DNA of 64,000 bases from Dermabacter sp. Lineage in GTDB: Bacteria > Actinomycetota > Actinomycetes > Actinomycetales > Dermabacteraceae. Shown piece by piece: positions 44,593-53,272 of this stretch. The translations under genes and the position numbers were made by a program. The notes beneath the pieces are model-generated. The model did not search any database. It worked only from the letters and a program-made list of their open reading frames with translations, and was not told the origin of the DNA. Location: assembly GCA_030538475.1 (NCBI GenBank), contig JAUNTX010000001.1, positions 41,484 to 105,483 on the forward strand, given 5' to 3'. Positions within the stretch are counted from its first letter, which is position 1, and each line of letters starts with the position of its first letter.

Positions 44593-44628
44593 GAGGGGCA
44601 GGCCATCCACGCGGATGGCCCGCCCCTC
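44593..44628. terminator. Terminator between ppa and the converging membrane-protein gene
   Basis: A 16-bp stem with one A-C mismatch (44593-44608 with 44613-44628) and a 4-base loop, 25 bases after the ppa stop and 15 bases after the opposing stop. Confidence 0.75.
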
Positions 44629-44643
44629 CACTCATGTGTGAGG

Positions 44644-45426
44644 CTACTTGCCCTCAGACTCCTTCGACGCAGACTCCTCCGACGCGGACTCGTCGTCCTG
44701 AAGCGCCGAGGATTCCACGGTGAGCGGCGCGTACGCGAACACGTCGCGCGAGGCATCGACCACGGACTTCGCGAGCACGAGGTTGCCCACGCCGCCGATC
44801 ACGGCGCCGATACCGAAGGGAATGAGGCGTCCTGCCCACACGCCGCCCACGCGCCGGGCAATCGTGCGGCGAATCCAGCGGTTCACCTGGGTGTTGACCG
44901 CATTCGTGATGAACTCGGGGGCGGCGCCGCCGAGCACGGCGGACCACTGCACGCCGCGCTGACCGAGCGCCTTCGTGACGATCTGGGCACCCTTTTCGCC
45001 GCCGAGGATCGCGAGCGTAATGGTCTTGCGGCTCGAAGGATCGCTCATGTCGATCCCGCGCGCATAAGCCACGCCGAGGGTGAGGAACGCGCAGGCCTCG
45101 GCGAAGGCGAGGCCCTCGCCGACCGTGAGCGCCATCGCCGCGGCCGTGCCGAGGGCGGGCATCGCCGCGGCGCCGCCGATCCCGACACCGGTCGCGGTGG
45201 CCAGACGCAGGAAGCGCTTCTCAATCTGGCGCACCAGCTCGTCCTCGTCCCAGTGGGGGTGCTTCTCCTTGAGGGAGCGCACGTACCTGCGGGCGATGGG
45301 GGCCTGCAGCGCGAGCGCGCGGTCAATCGCGCTCAGCTGCGAATCGCCCAGGTCTGCGGCGCTGTCGTCGGCGCCCGTGCTGCGCGCCTCGAGCGCGGTG
45401 CTCGAGTCAGTCTTCTTCTTAGCCAT
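44644..45426 (-). CDS. Conserved actinobacterial membrane-associated protein (EcsC-like?)
   Basis: A 260-residue protein with a charged N-terminal 45 residues, a conserved helical segment RRYVRSLKEKHPHWDEDELVRQIEKRFLRLATATGVGIGGAAA, several Gly/Ala-rich hydrophobic stretches (about 78-125 and 205-225), and an acidic Ser/Glu tail. The tail is encoded by a 15-bp tandem repeat (44657-44671 and 44672-44686). The Gly/Ala hydrophobic pattern is reminiscent of EcsC-family proteins but I am not certain. Its start overlaps the end of def by eight bases. Function unknown. Confidence 0.65.
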   Translation of the reverse strand: MAKKKTDSSTALEARSTGADDSAADLGDSQLSAIDRALALQAPIARRYVRSLKEKHPHWDEDELVRQIEKRFLRLATATGVGIGGAAAMPALGTAAAMALTVGEGLAFAEACAFLTLGVAYARGIDMSDPSSRKTITLAILGGEKGAQIVTKALGQRGVQWSAVLGGAAPEFITNAVNTQVNRWIRRTIARRVGGVWAGRLIPFGIGAVIGGVGNLVLAKSVVDASRDVFAYAPLTVESSALQDDESASEESASKESEGK

Positions 45427-46147
45427 GGTTCTCCTCGTGGGTATCGGGGGCCGGAGCCTGCGTCACATCGACCTCGCCCTCATCGAGGGTGCTCACCTCT
45501 CCGGCCAGACCAAGGTAGTGCACCGCCTCTGTGAGTTCGGTGTAATAGCCCTGGTAGCGGTCCTGCACGAGCGAGCGGGGCACGCTCAGATCGTGACACA
45601 GCACGCCGTCGAGGTGATCGGCCTCGTGCTGGAAGATGCGGGCGGGCCAGCCGCGGAGGATCTCGTCGAGCTCCCTGCGCGAGCCGTCGGGCTCCACGAG
45701 AGTGCCCCGCGCGCGGATCACCTTGGGGCGCGGCACGAGCGAGCGCCAGCCGTCGACGCTCAGGCAGCCCTCCCACCCGTAGGTCACGGTGTCCTCACCG
45801 CTCACGCGCTCGTAGCGGGGACTCAGCACGGCCATGAGCGGGAGGGTGGTGCGCTCGTAGGGATCGTCGTCCGCCTCCTCGTCCTCGTCCACGTGGTCGG
45901 CCATGACGACGAGGCGCAGGGGAAGGCCCACCTGCGGCGCAGCCACGCCCACGCCCGGCGCCTCGACCATCGTGATCACCATGGCTTCGATCAGCTCGGC
46001 GAGCTGCGAGGCCGGCAGGTCGTCGGCAAGGGGGCGGGAGTTCGCCCGCAGCGCGGGATGGCCCGCCTGCACGATCCTGAGCGGCGAGCGCGCGCTCTCG
46101 CGCTTCGCGAGTACTTTGCCGACGAGGTCGGTCATCGTCATGGTCAT
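45419..46147 (-). CDS. def: Peptide deformylase
   Basis: A 242-residue metalloenzyme removing the formyl group from nascent proteins. All three motifs are present: GVGVAAPQ (65-72), EGCLS (126-130) and QHEADHL (His174, Glu175, His178). It is longer than the usual 170-200 residues because of an N-terminal 20 residues, an acidic insert VDEDEEADDDPYER (86-99) and an acidic C-terminal tail. The ATG at 46147 follows AGGGAAG. It is coupled to the downstream membrane-protein gene. Confidence 0.93.
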   Translation of the reverse strand: MTMTMTDLVGKVLAKRESARSPLRIVQAGHPALRANSRPLADDLPASQLAELIEAMVITMVEAPGVGVAAPQVGLPLRLVVMADHVDEDEEADDDPYERTTLPLMAVLSPRYERVSGEDTVTYGWEGCLSVDGWRSLVPRPKVIRARGTLVEPDGSRRELDEILRGWPARIFQHEADHLDGVLCHDLSVPRSLVQDRYQGYYTELTEAVHYLGLAGEVSTLDEGEVDVTQAPAPDTHEENHG

Positions 46148-46291
46148 GGGTGTCACTTCCCTGTCGTGGATCGTTGGCGGGGCCGGGGCCCGGCACCCAT
46201 TGTGGCGCCCCACCCGCTCGCACTCTCGTTCGAACACCCGGGCGCGCAGCGCCGAACGTGTCGTAGGACATAGAGTCCCGCGTCAGTCGGC

Positions 46292-46326
46292 TATAGTATG
46301 GAGCGGCGATGACAACGACCGTCATC
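46292..46326 (+). promoter_or_regulatory. Candidate -10 box and inverted repeat ahead of the sugar-ABC ATPase gene
   Basis: TATAGT at 46292-46297 fits a -10 box; no good -35 was seen. Just downstream GATGAC (46308-46313) and GTCATC (46321-46326) form an inverted repeat with a 7-base spacer that could be an operator or leader hairpin. Confidence 0.4.
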
Positions 46327-46386
46327 GTGACAACTTCACAACGGATCGTCCGGCACGTACCTGCCGGTGAAGGAGATGAAAGCCTC

Positions 46387-47472
46387 ATGGCGAAGGTTAT
46401 TTACGATCACGCGAGCCGGATCTACCCGGGCAGCGACAAGCCCGCGGTCGACAACCTCAGCATCGACATCGAAGACGGCGAGTTCCTCGTCCTCGTCGGC
46501 CCCTCCGGCTGCGGTAAGTCCACCTCGCTGCGCATGCTCGCCGGTCTCGAGGAAATCGACGCGGGCCGCATCCTCATCGGTGATCGGGACGTCACGAACG
46601 TGCCGCCGAAGGATCGCGACATCGCGATGGTGTTCCAGAACTACGCGCTGTACCCCCACATGTCGGTTGCCGACAACATGGGCTTTGCGCTGAAGATCGC
46701 GGGCACCCCGAAGGATGAGATCCGCAAGCGCGTGCAGGAAGCAGCGAAGATCCTCGACCTCGAGCAGTACCTCGACCGCAAGCCGAAGGCGCTCTCCGGT
46801 GGTCAGCGTCAGCGTGTGGCCATGGGCCGCGCGATTGTGCGTTCGCCCCAGGTGTTCCTCATGGATGAGCCGCTCTCGAACCTCGATGCGAAGCTTCGCG
46901 TCTCCACCCGTACGCAGATCGCCTCGCTCCAGCGCCGCCTGGGCGTCACGACCGTGTACGTCACCCACGATCAGACCGAGGCCATGACGATGGGCGACCG
47001 CGTGGCGGTGCTCAACGGTGGCGTTCTGCAGCAGATCGATTCGCCGCGCCGCATGTACGATCACCCGAACAACGTGTTCGTGGCCGGCTTCATCGGCTCG
47101 CCCGCCATGAACCTGGTCGAGCAGAAGCTCACCGACCAGGGCGTGACCTTCGGTGGCGCCGTGATCCCCGTGGATCGCGCCACCCTGTCCGAATCCAACG
47201 AAAACGCGGTCACCGTGGGCGTGCGCCCCGAGGACCTCGAGCTCGTGGGCGATGGCCAGGGCCTCGCGGTCGAGGTTGACGTGGTCGAAGAGCTCGGCGC
47301 CGACGCCTACGTGTACGGTCGCCTGGCCGGTTCCGACGAAACCGCCAAGCCGATCATCGCTCGCGTGGATGGTCGCCGCCCCCCGATGAAGGGTGAGACC
47401 GTGTACTTCCGCCCGAAGTCGGATCACGTTCACCTCTTCGATCTGAAGACCGGCGACCGCCTCGGCGACTGA
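46387..47472 (+). CDS. MsiK/UgpC-type sugar ABC transporter ATPase
   Basis: A 361-residue ATPase of the MalK/UgpC/MsiK class. Walker A GPSGCGKST, Q-loop VFQNYALYPHMSV, signature LSGGQRQRVAMGRAI, Walker B VFLMDEPLSNLD and VTHDQTEAMTMGD are followed by a C-terminal TOBE domain (AVTVGVRPEDLEL, then FRPKSDHVHLFD). No permease or binding protein gene adjoins it, so it probably serves several sugar transporters, as MsiK does in Streptomyces. The ATG at 46387 follows AAGGAGATG. A DUF4032 gene lies 97 bp downstream. Confidence 0.9.
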   Translation: MAKVIYDHASRIYPGSDKPAVDNLSIDIEDGEFLVLVGPSGCGKSTSLRMLAGLEEIDAGRILIGDRDVTNVPPKDRDIAMVFQNYALYPHMSVADNMGFALKIAGTPKDEIRKRVQEAAKILDLEQYLDRKPKALSGGQRQRVAMGRAIVRSPQVFLMDEPLSNLDAKLRVSTRTQIASLQRRLGVTTVYVTHDQTEAMTMGDRVAVLNGGVLQQIDSPRRMYDHPNNVFVAGFIGSPAMNLVEQKLTDQGVTFGGAVIPVDRATLSESNENAVTVGVRPEDLELVGDGQGLAVEVDVVEELGADAYVYGRLAGSDETAKPIIARVDGRRPPMKGETVYFRPKSDHVHLFDLKTGDRLGD

Positions 47473-47502
47473 TCGCCTCCTCGGCTAGAGCCGAGACTTT
47501 CC

Positions 47503-47534
47503 AAAGAAGGCACGCCCCCGGGCGTGCCTTCTTT
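47503..47534 (+). terminator. Terminator after the sugar-ABC ATPase gene
   Basis: Arms 47503-47517 and 47520-47534 are perfectly complementary, giving about 13 usable base pairs with a T-rich 3' end. A smaller hairpin (CTCGGC/GCCGAG) precedes it at about 47479-47495. Confidence 0.8.
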
Positions 47535-47569
47535 GCGTTTGTCCAGTAAGCGTGCGAAAGAATGGACCC

Positions 47570-48820
47570 ATGTCCCCTCTCGAGATTTCCACCGCGCGCC
47601 CTGAGGAAGCTCTCCTTGACCTGCCGTGGGACATCCCGCTCGCCGATTGGCCGGACAGCCTACTGGCCTCGCTCCCCCGCGGTATCTCGCGGCACGTGGT
47701 GCGCTTCGCGCGGGTCAACGGCCGCGTGCTGGCGCTCAAGGAGATCAACGAGAAGCTCGCGCGCGGCGAGTTCACGATGCTGCGTCTGCTCGCAAAGCTC
47801 GGCATCCCGGCGGTGGAGCCGTTCGCGGTGGTGAGCGGGCGCGAGAGCGCCGACGGGCACGAGCTCGACGCGATCCTCATTACCCGCCACCTGCAGTACT
47901 CGATGCCGTACCGCGCCGTGTTCGCGCAGATCAACCAGCCCGATACCGCGAAGCGCCTGCTCGATGCCCTCGCGGTGCTCCTGGTGCGCCTGCACCTCGC
48001 GGGGTTCTTCTGGGGCGACGTGTCGCTGTCCAACACCCTGTTCAAGCGCGACGCCGGGGCGTTCGCGGCCTACATCGTCGATGTGGAGACGGGCCAGCTG
48101 GAGGAACAGCTCACGACGGGCCAGCGGGAGTACGACCTCGATATCGCCCGCACGAACATCATCGGTGAAATGTTCGACCTGCAGGCGGGTGAACAGCTGA
48201 GCGACGACGTGGATCCCATCGAGATCGGCGATTTCCTCGTGGAACGCTACAACGACCTGTGGGAGACCCTCACGATGCGCGAGACGTTCAGCGCGAACGA
48301 GCGCTGGCGTGTGAGCGCCCGCATCGAGAAGCTCAACCGCCTGGGCTTCGACGTGGACGAACTCGACATGAGCACGGACCTCGATGGCACCGTGGTCTCG
48401 ATCCAGCCGAAGGTGGTCGATGCCGGTCACCATCGCCGCCGCCTCATGCGCCTGACCGGGATCGATGCCCAGGAGAATCAGGCGAGGCGGCTACTGAACG
48501 ACCTCGATCAGTTCCGGGTAGTCACGGGCCAGCAGGGCGAAGACGAGGAGTTCGTGGCGCACGATTGGCTCAAGGAGCAGTACGAGCCGGTGGTGCGGGC
48601 CATTCCGCGCGCCATGCGCAAGAAGCTGCCCGCACCGGAGTTCTACCACGAGCTCCTCGAGCACAAGTGGTTCATGTCGCAGCGGCTCGGCACGGACGTC
48701 ACGTGGGATGAGGCCGTGCAGGACTACATCCTCAACGTGCTGATTCACCGCCAGGATGAGCGCGCGCTCATCACCTCGGAGACCTCGGCGATCCCGCTCA
48801 TCACGGAGCCGGAAGCGTAA
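47570..48820 (+). CDS. DUF4032 protein with a kinase-like fold
   Basis: A 416-residue protein. The N-terminal half has protein-kinase-like landmarks: Lys57 in RVLALKEINEKLARGEF, a catalytic-loop-like GFFWGDVSLSNTLF (Asp150, Asn155) and a metal-binding-loop equivalent AAYIVDVETG (Asp171). The C-terminal half (HRRRLMRLTGIDAQENQARRLLNDLDQFR, then EFYHELLEHKWFMSQRLG) is the DUF4032 domain. This looks like a small-molecule or lipopolysaccharide-type kinase; no substrate is known to me. It sits beside an MsiK-type ATPase gene but is separated from it by a terminator. Confidence 0.8.
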   Translation: MSPLEISTARPEEALLDLPWDIPLADWPDSLLASLPRGISRHVVRFARVNGRVLALKEINEKLARGEFTMLRLLAKLGIPAVEPFAVVSGRESADGHELDAILITRHLQYSMPYRAVFAQINQPDTAKRLLDALAVLLVRLHLAGFFWGDVSLSNTLFKRDAGAFAAYIVDVETGQLEEQLTTGQREYDLDIARTNIIGEMFDLQAGEQLSDDVDPIEIGDFLVERYNDLWETLTMRETFSANERWRVSARIEKLNRLGFDVDELDMSTDLDGTVVSIQPKVVDAGHHRRRLMRLTGIDAQENQARRLLNDLDQFRVVTGQQGEDEEFVAHDWLKEQYEPVVRAIPRAMRKKLPAPEFYHELLEHKWFMSQRLGTDVTWDEAVQDYILNVLIHRQDERALITSETSAIPLITEPEA

Positions 48821-48822
48821 AT

Positions 48823-48864
48823 CCCCCGCGCGTGCGCCTCGGCGAGGCGCCGCACGCGCGGGGG
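48823..48864. terminator. Hairpin between the DUF4032 gene and rlmB
   Basis: A 14-bp stem (48823-48836 with 48851-48864) encloses a loop that itself can pair CCTC with GAGG. It lies between converging genes. Confidence 0.75.
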
Positions 48865-48901
48865 ATGCAGTTGGTACTGGTGGTGCTAGGCGCAGATGGT
48901 G

Positions 48902-49885
48902 CTAGGCGCGGCCCGCGCGAGCGCGCGTTCCCGCGACCTCGTACAGCACGATCGACGTGGCGACCGCGGCGTTGAGCGATTCGGTGCTCGCGGCCATGGG
49001 CACGGAGACAATCGCGTCGCACTTTTCGCGCGTGAGGCGTGAAATACCCTTGCCTTCGGCGCCGACGACGAGCAGCAGCGGCGAGGTGGCCAGCTCCATG
49101 TCGCGCGGCTCGAGGTCGCCGTCGGCATCGAGGCCCACGACGAACACGCCCTGCTTCTTGAGGGCGTCGATTGTGCGGTTCAGGTTCGTCACCTGCGCCA
49201 CGCGCACGCGGCTCGCGGCCCCGGCCGCGACCTTGTAGACACTCGCGGTCATGCCCACGCTGCGGCGCTCCGGCACGATGACGCCGTGTGCGCCGAACGC
49301 TCCCGCGCTGCGCAGGATCGCCCCGAGGTTGCGCGGATCGGTCACGGAGTCTAGCGCGATGAGCAGCGGCGCATCGAACGTATCGGCGGCGATGGCGAGC
49401 AGATCTTCGGGATCGGCGTAGTCGTAGGCCGGAACCGCGAGGGCCACGCCCTGGTGGATCGCGTCGTCGGTGAGCCGGTCCATCTCGGTGCGGGTGGCCT
49501 CGTGGATGGGAAGCTGACGCTGATGGGCGATCCGCAGGATTTCCCGCACACGCTCGTCGGCGTCCATCCGGATCATGACCGTGAGGGAGAGGGCACCGAG
49601 TCCTTCCTGCAGGGCCTCGAGCACGGCGTTGCGGCCGGCGATCTGGGTGGGGCGGTTCCCCGCCTCGCGCGGGTTCTTCTTGCGCACCACCTTGCGGCCG
49701 GTCTTCGCGCCGGACTTGCCCGCGGTGTCCTGGGTGCCCTTGTAGGCCTTGTGGTACGGGCGGTCCTCCGCCTTCGGTGTCGGTCCGCGGCCCTCGAGGC
49801 CGCGTCGGCGCACGCCGCCGGAGCCCACGCGGGGCCCCTTGCCGCTTTTCTTGACCGCGCCTCGCTTCGCGCTGTTTCCTGCCAT
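48902..49885 (-). CDS. rlmB: 23S rRNA (guanosine2251-2'-O)-methyltransferase, TrmH family
   Basis: A 327-residue SPOUT-class RNA methyltransferase. The first 80 residues are a basic Lys/Arg/Gly-rich extension, then an L30e-like RNA-binding domain (IAGRNAVLEALQEGL) and the knotted SAM domain with LIALDSVTDPRNLGAILRSAGAFGAHGVI, LVVGAEGKGISRLT and VSVPMAASTESLNAAVATSIVLYE. The ATG at 49885 lies 8 bases after cysS. The cysS-rlmB pair is standard in actinobacteria. Confidence 0.94.
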   Translation of the reverse strand: MAGNSAKRGAVKKSGKGPRVGSGGVRRRGLEGRGPTPKAEDRPYHKAYKGTQDTAGKSGAKTGRKVVRKKNPREAGNRPTQIAGRNAVLEALQEGLGALSLTVMIRMDADERVREILRIAHQRQLPIHEATRTEMDRLTDDAIHQGVALAVPAYDYADPEDLLAIAADTFDAPLLIALDSVTDPRNLGAILRSAGAFGAHGVIVPERRSVGMTASVYKVAAGAASRVRVAQVTNLNRTIDALKKQGVFVVGLDADGDLEPRDMELATSPLLLVVGAEGKGISRLTREKCDAIVSVPMAASTESLNAAVATSIVLYEVAGTRARAGRA

Positions 49886-49893
49886 GGCTTCTC

Positions 49894-51321
49894 CTAGTCC
49901 TTGATGCTCCAGCGGGCGCCGTCGGCTGAGTCTTCGATGACGATGCCTGCGGCGGCAAAGCGATCTCTCAGGGCGTCGGCGGCAGCCCAGTTGCGTGCGG
50001 CGCGCGCTTCGGCGCGCTCGGCGAGCCCGGCGCGCACGAGCGCATCGAGCGCCTCGTGTTCGGCGCTGCTCGCGGTGGTATCGGCCCACGTGGCGCCGAG
50101 CGGGTCGAGCCCGAGCACGTCGAGCATGTCGCGCAGTTCGCTCGCGAGGCGCGCGATCCCGCTGGCGGGGTCCCAGCTATTGAGGGCCGTGTTGAGTGCC
50201 GTGTGGTGGGCGTGGATCACGGCGAGCGCTTCGGGCACCGAGAGGTCGTCATTCATCGCCGCAACGAAGGCTTCGGGAAGGGGCAAGGTGCCGGGTTCGG
50301 GCACCCGCCCCCCTCCGGTGGCCTCAAGGACCTCCACGGCCCTACGCAGGCTGTGGCGCAAGCGCGTGAGCACGGTCCGTGCTTCGGCGAGCGTGGACTC
50401 GTTGAACTCGACCGTGGCGCGATAGTGCGAGCCCACGATGGCCAGGCGCACCGCCTCGGCGGCATGCTCGCTCAGCACCTGATCGGCGGTGATGAAGTTC
50501 CCGAGGCTCTTGCCCATCTTCATGCCGTCCACGGTGAGCATTCCGGCGTGCATCCACCGCTGGGCGAAGCCGTAGCCCGCCCCGTAGCTCTGCGCCTGCT
50601 CGTTTTCGTGGTGCGGGAAGCGCAGGTCCAGTCCCCCGCCGTGAATGTCGAAGCTCTCGCCGAGGTAGCGCAGGGCCATCGCGGAGCATTCGAGGTGCCA
50701 GCCGGGGCGCCCGCGCCCAAACGGCGTGTTCCAGGCCGCGCTCTCCGGCTCCCCGGGCTTCGCGGCCTTCCACAGGGCGAAGTCCCGCGGATCGCTCTTG
50801 CCCCGCTCGGAGCCTTCCGCATCGTCCACGAGGTTGTCGATGCTCTGGCGCGTGAGGGAGCCGTAGGAGCCCAGCGAGGAGACATCGAAGTACACGCTCG
50901 CCTCGCCGTCGGCGTAGGCGTGGCCGCGCTCGATGAGGCGCTGCATGAAGTCCACCATCTCGCTCACGTGGCCCGTGGCGCGCGGTTCGTAGTCGGGGCG
51001 CAGCGCGCCGAGCCGATCCATGACCTCGCCGAACACGCGCTCGTTGCGATAGGCCCACGCCCACCACTCGGCGCCTTCGTCGGCGGCGCGCGCGAGGATT
51101 TTGTCGTCGATGTCGGTCACGTTGCGCACGTACGTGACCGTGTAGCCGCTGCGACGCAGCCACCTCACGAGCACGTCGAAGGCGAGGAACGTGCGAATGT
51201 GGCCCACGTGGGGGCCGTCCTGCACGGTGGGGCCGCACACGTAGATGCTCACGTGGCCGTCGATCAGCGGCGCGAAGTCGCCCGTGGTCCTGGTCTTCGT
51301 GTCATGCAGTCGTAAAGTCAC
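49894..51321 (-). CDS. cysS: Cysteinyl-tRNA synthetase
   Basis: A 475-residue class I synthetase. The HIGH motif is HVGH (38-41) and the KMSKS motif reads KMGKS. Zinc ligands are Cys29 in [10 protein letters not shown], the Cys of WHLECSAM and the His pair of FPHHENE. The C-terminal DALR-type helical domain is complete. The start is GTG at 51321. It is the CysS branch rather than the mycothiol ligase MshC: full length with an anticodon domain. Confidence 0.96.
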   Translation of the reverse strand: MTLRLHDTKTRTTGDFAPLIDGHVSIYVCGPTVQDGPHVGHIRTFLAFDVLVRWLRRSGYTVTYVRNVTDIDDKILARAADEGAEWWAWAYRNERVFGEVMDRLGALRPDYEPRATGHVSEMVDFMQRLIERGHAYADGEASVYFDVSSLGSYGSLTRQSIDNLVDDAEGSERGKSDPRDFALWKAAKPGEPESAAWNTPFGRGRPGWHLECSAMALRYLGESFDIHGGGLDLRFPHHENEQAQSYGAGYGFAQRWMHAGMLTVDGMKMGKSLGNFITADQVLSEHAAEAVRLAIVGSHYRATVEFNESTLAEARTVLTRLRHSLRRAVEVLEATGGGRVPEPGTLPLPEAFVAAMNDDLSVPEALAVIHAHHTALNTALNSWDPASGIARLASELRDMLDVLGLDPLGATWADTTASSAEHEALDALVRAGLAERAEARAARNWAAADALRDRFAAAGIVIEDSADGARWSIKD

Positions 51322-51356
51322 CGTCTCAGCCTATCGGAGCAGTGGCGCACGCCAAC

Positions 51357-51381
51357 GAGGGGCCCTGCCAGGGAGCCCCTC
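51357..51381. terminator. Hairpin between cysS and the holin-like gene
   Basis: GAGGGGC (51357-51363) pairs with GCCCCTC (51375-51381), with an inner CCT/AGG pairing. It lies 23 bases downstream of the holin-like gene on the minus strand. Confidence 0.6.
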
Positions 51382-51404
51382 GGGTGTGATGCGTCCGTGT
51401 GTTT

Positions 51405-51905
51405 TTAGCGTTCGGCGGCGCCGGATGAGGTTTCGGCGCTCACCTGCTTGCCGTACAGCTCCTCGAAGGCGTCCTCGTATTCCACGGCGTTGACGCGGCG
51501 CTTACCCTGGACGGCCTGCACGGCGCTTTCCGTGGTGGCGATGGTCGTGGTGGGCGCCGTGATGCGCTTGGCGATGAGGAACGCGACAAAGCCGAGGATC
51601 GCCCCGATGATCACGAGCGCGGCCGCGACGATGAGGTACGAGGCCCAGGCGGGCAGGCCCAGCGCCATGAGGCCCGAGGCCGCGAAGAAGAGGAACATGA
51701 CCCAGGCGCTCGCGAGGAAGAACACGAGGATCGCGCCGAGGGCGGCAACGGTGCCCGCCTTTGTCGCGAGCGCCGTGAGTTCCTTCTTCGCGATCGCGAC
51801 CTGCTGATCGATGACGCCGGTGATTTCGTCCCGAATGGACGCGATGAGTTCGCCAATCGACCGCTGCGTGGGCGGGGACGGGCGTTCATTCGAGGAGTTA
51901 ATCAT
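51405..51905 (-). CDS. Holin-X-type (superfamily III) membrane protein
   Basis: A 166-residue protein: an amphipathic N-terminal helix with RSIGELIASIRDEITGVIDQQVAIAKKEL, two membrane helices (VAALGAILVFFLASAWVMFLFFAASGLMAL and ASYLIVAAALVIIGAILGFVAFLIAKR) and a charged tail. This is the pattern of the Phage_holin_3_6/DUF1469 proteins widespread in actinobacterial chromosomes. No phage gene is near, so a lysis role is unlikely; it may help membrane organisation. ATG at 51905 has AAGG at a suitable distance; 51911 is the alternative. Confidence 0.75.
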   Translation of the reverse strand: MINSSNERPSPPTQRSIGELIASIRDEITGVIDQQVAIAKKELTALATKAGTVAALGAILVFFLASAWVMFLFFAASGLMALGLPAWASYLIVAAALVIIGAILGFVAFLIAKRITAPTTTIATTESAVQAVQGKRRVNAVEYEDAFEELYGKQVSAETSSGAAER

Positions 51906-51973
51906 GGTCATACCTTATCAGGGGAGGACGGGCCAATGTATGCGGTGACCTCGGCACTTATCGCCGACGACCC

Positions 51974-53155
51974 CTAGTCAATCGTGACGCGTCGGCGCCG
52001 GGTCTGTTCGGGCCGCGGGCCCGCCGACGAACTGCGGCGCACCGCGAGATGCGGGGACACCAGCACGTCGCGCGCAGGGCCCTGGAACCCGCCGATGCGC
52101 TCCACGAGGAACTGGGCGCCGAGCGCCCCGATCCGCCGGGAGTTCGGGTCAATGCTCGTCACCTGCGCCACGCCCGATGCGGCGATGGACGTGTTGCCGT
52201 AGCCGGTCACGGCGAGCTGGGCGGGCACCTCGAAGCCGGCATCTTCCGCGGCGGACAGCACGCCTATGGCGGAGACATCGTTCGAACACGTGATGGCGGT
52301 GGGCACCTGGCTGCCGCGCAGCAGCATCGAGCCGGCGGTCTGACCCACCTGCTCGCTGAAGTCCGCGGGCTCGACGCGGGCGCGGTCCAGCAGGCCGTGG
52401 CGCTGCATCGCGTGCTTGAAGGCTTCGGCGCGTTCGCGGGCCACGGCGTAGCCCACCCCGCCCACGTGGGCGATGTCGCGGTGGCCGAGGGCCACGAGGT
52501 GATCGATGAGGAGCCCGAAGCCCGCGTTGTCGTCGATCCGAACGGTGTCGGTGGTGCCCACGTGCTCGTGCGAGCCGCCGATGGAGACGAGGGGGCGGTT
52601 GCCGACGGCCTCGAGGGCCTTGTCGAGTTCGGGGATTTCGGAGGCCATGATGAAGCCGTCCACGCCGAGCCGCACGAGCGAGGTGATCGACGTTTCGTCG
52701 AGCGCGACGGGGTATTCGGGCATGCGCTGGCGCGTGGGGACCACGACCACGTGGCGGCCGGTCGCGGCGAGCTCGATGCGGATCGAGCGCACGAGATCGG
52801 AGATCCACGTGTTGCGCATCGTGTTGACGAGTACGGCCACGACTCCGCGGTGATCGTCTTCGCTCGTGAGGTCTTCGAGCGGGTAGTTGAGCCGTTCGGC
52901 GGTTTCGCGGACCGTGGTGATGAGCTTCGAGTTGATGTCGGCTTCGCCGCGCAGCGCGCGCAGGGCCACGGCGTCGGTGATGCCGAGCGAGTTCGCCACC
53001 TCGGTCAGGGTGCTGCGCTCGCCGTCCTTCTTGTCTTCGACCAGGGGTGCCACGCGCGCGGCGGCTTCCTGTTCCTCGGGGCTCGATCCGGGGGCGTCAG
53101 CCTGGACATTCGTGTCCAGATCCTCGGTGATGGGGGTCTCGCGTTCATCGCTCAT
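51974..53155 (-). CDS. LacI-family protein with an aberrant DNA-binding domain
   Basis: A 393-residue protein. The periplasmic-binding-like effector domain is intact (GVVAVLVNTMRNTWISDLVRSIRIELAATGRHVVVV, DGFIMAS, GHRDIAHVGG, AITCSNDVSAIGVLSAAEDAGFEVP). The N-terminal HTH is degenerate: TEVANSLGITDAVALRALRG replaces the usual VAxxAGVSxxTVSRVLN, and the hinge motif ARSL is missing (NYPLEDLTSEDDHRG). About 45 acidic residues precede it. It is either a divergent regulator or no longer a DNA binder. The ligand is unknown; no sugar operon is beside it. Confidence 0.78.
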   Translation of the reverse strand: MSDERETPITEDLDTNVQADAPGSSPEEQEAAARVAPLVEDKKDGERSTLTEVANSLGITDAVALRALRGEADINSKLITTVRETAERLNYPLEDLTSEDDHRGVVAVLVNTMRNTWISDLVRSIRIELAATGRHVVVVPTRQRMPEYPVALDETSITSLVRLGVDGFIMASEIPELDKALEAVGNRPLVSIGGSHEHVGTTDTVRIDDNAGFGLLIDHLVALGHRDIAHVGGVGYAVARERAEAFKHAMQRHGLLDRARVEPADFSEQVGQTAGSMLLRGSQVPTAITCSNDVSAIGVLSAAEDAGFEVPAQLAVTGYGNTSIAASGVAQVTSIDPNSRRIGALGAQFLVERIGGFQGPARDVLVSPHLAVRRSSSAGPRPEQTRRRRVTID

Positions 53156-53196
53156 GAGCTACCTGTATGCGCTTTCTCTTGGCTCGGACTGACGGA

Positions 53197-53223
53197 CGGG
53201 CGCCCGACTCTGGGCGCCGCCCG
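53197..53223 (-). terminator. Possible terminator of sdaA
   Basis: CGGGCGCCC at 53197-53205 can pair with the GGGC and GCCCG segments up to 53223, leaving a small internal bulge; it lies 50 bases downstream of the sdaA stop. Confidence 0.35.
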
Positions 53224-53272
53224 AGCACCTCCACGGTATCGCACCCAGGGCGCTCGGGGCTGGACTCGGGCC

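Noticed and set aside
50500..50530. KMGKS in place of KMSKS as a sign of a defective or paralogous cysS
   Set aside because: The rest of the enzyme is complete, including zinc ligands, HVGH and the C-terminal domain; a Gly at this position is a tolerated variant.
51405..51905. Prophage remnant suggested by a holin-like protein
   Set aside because: Chromosomal Holin-X-type proteins are common in actinobacteria and no other phage gene is near.
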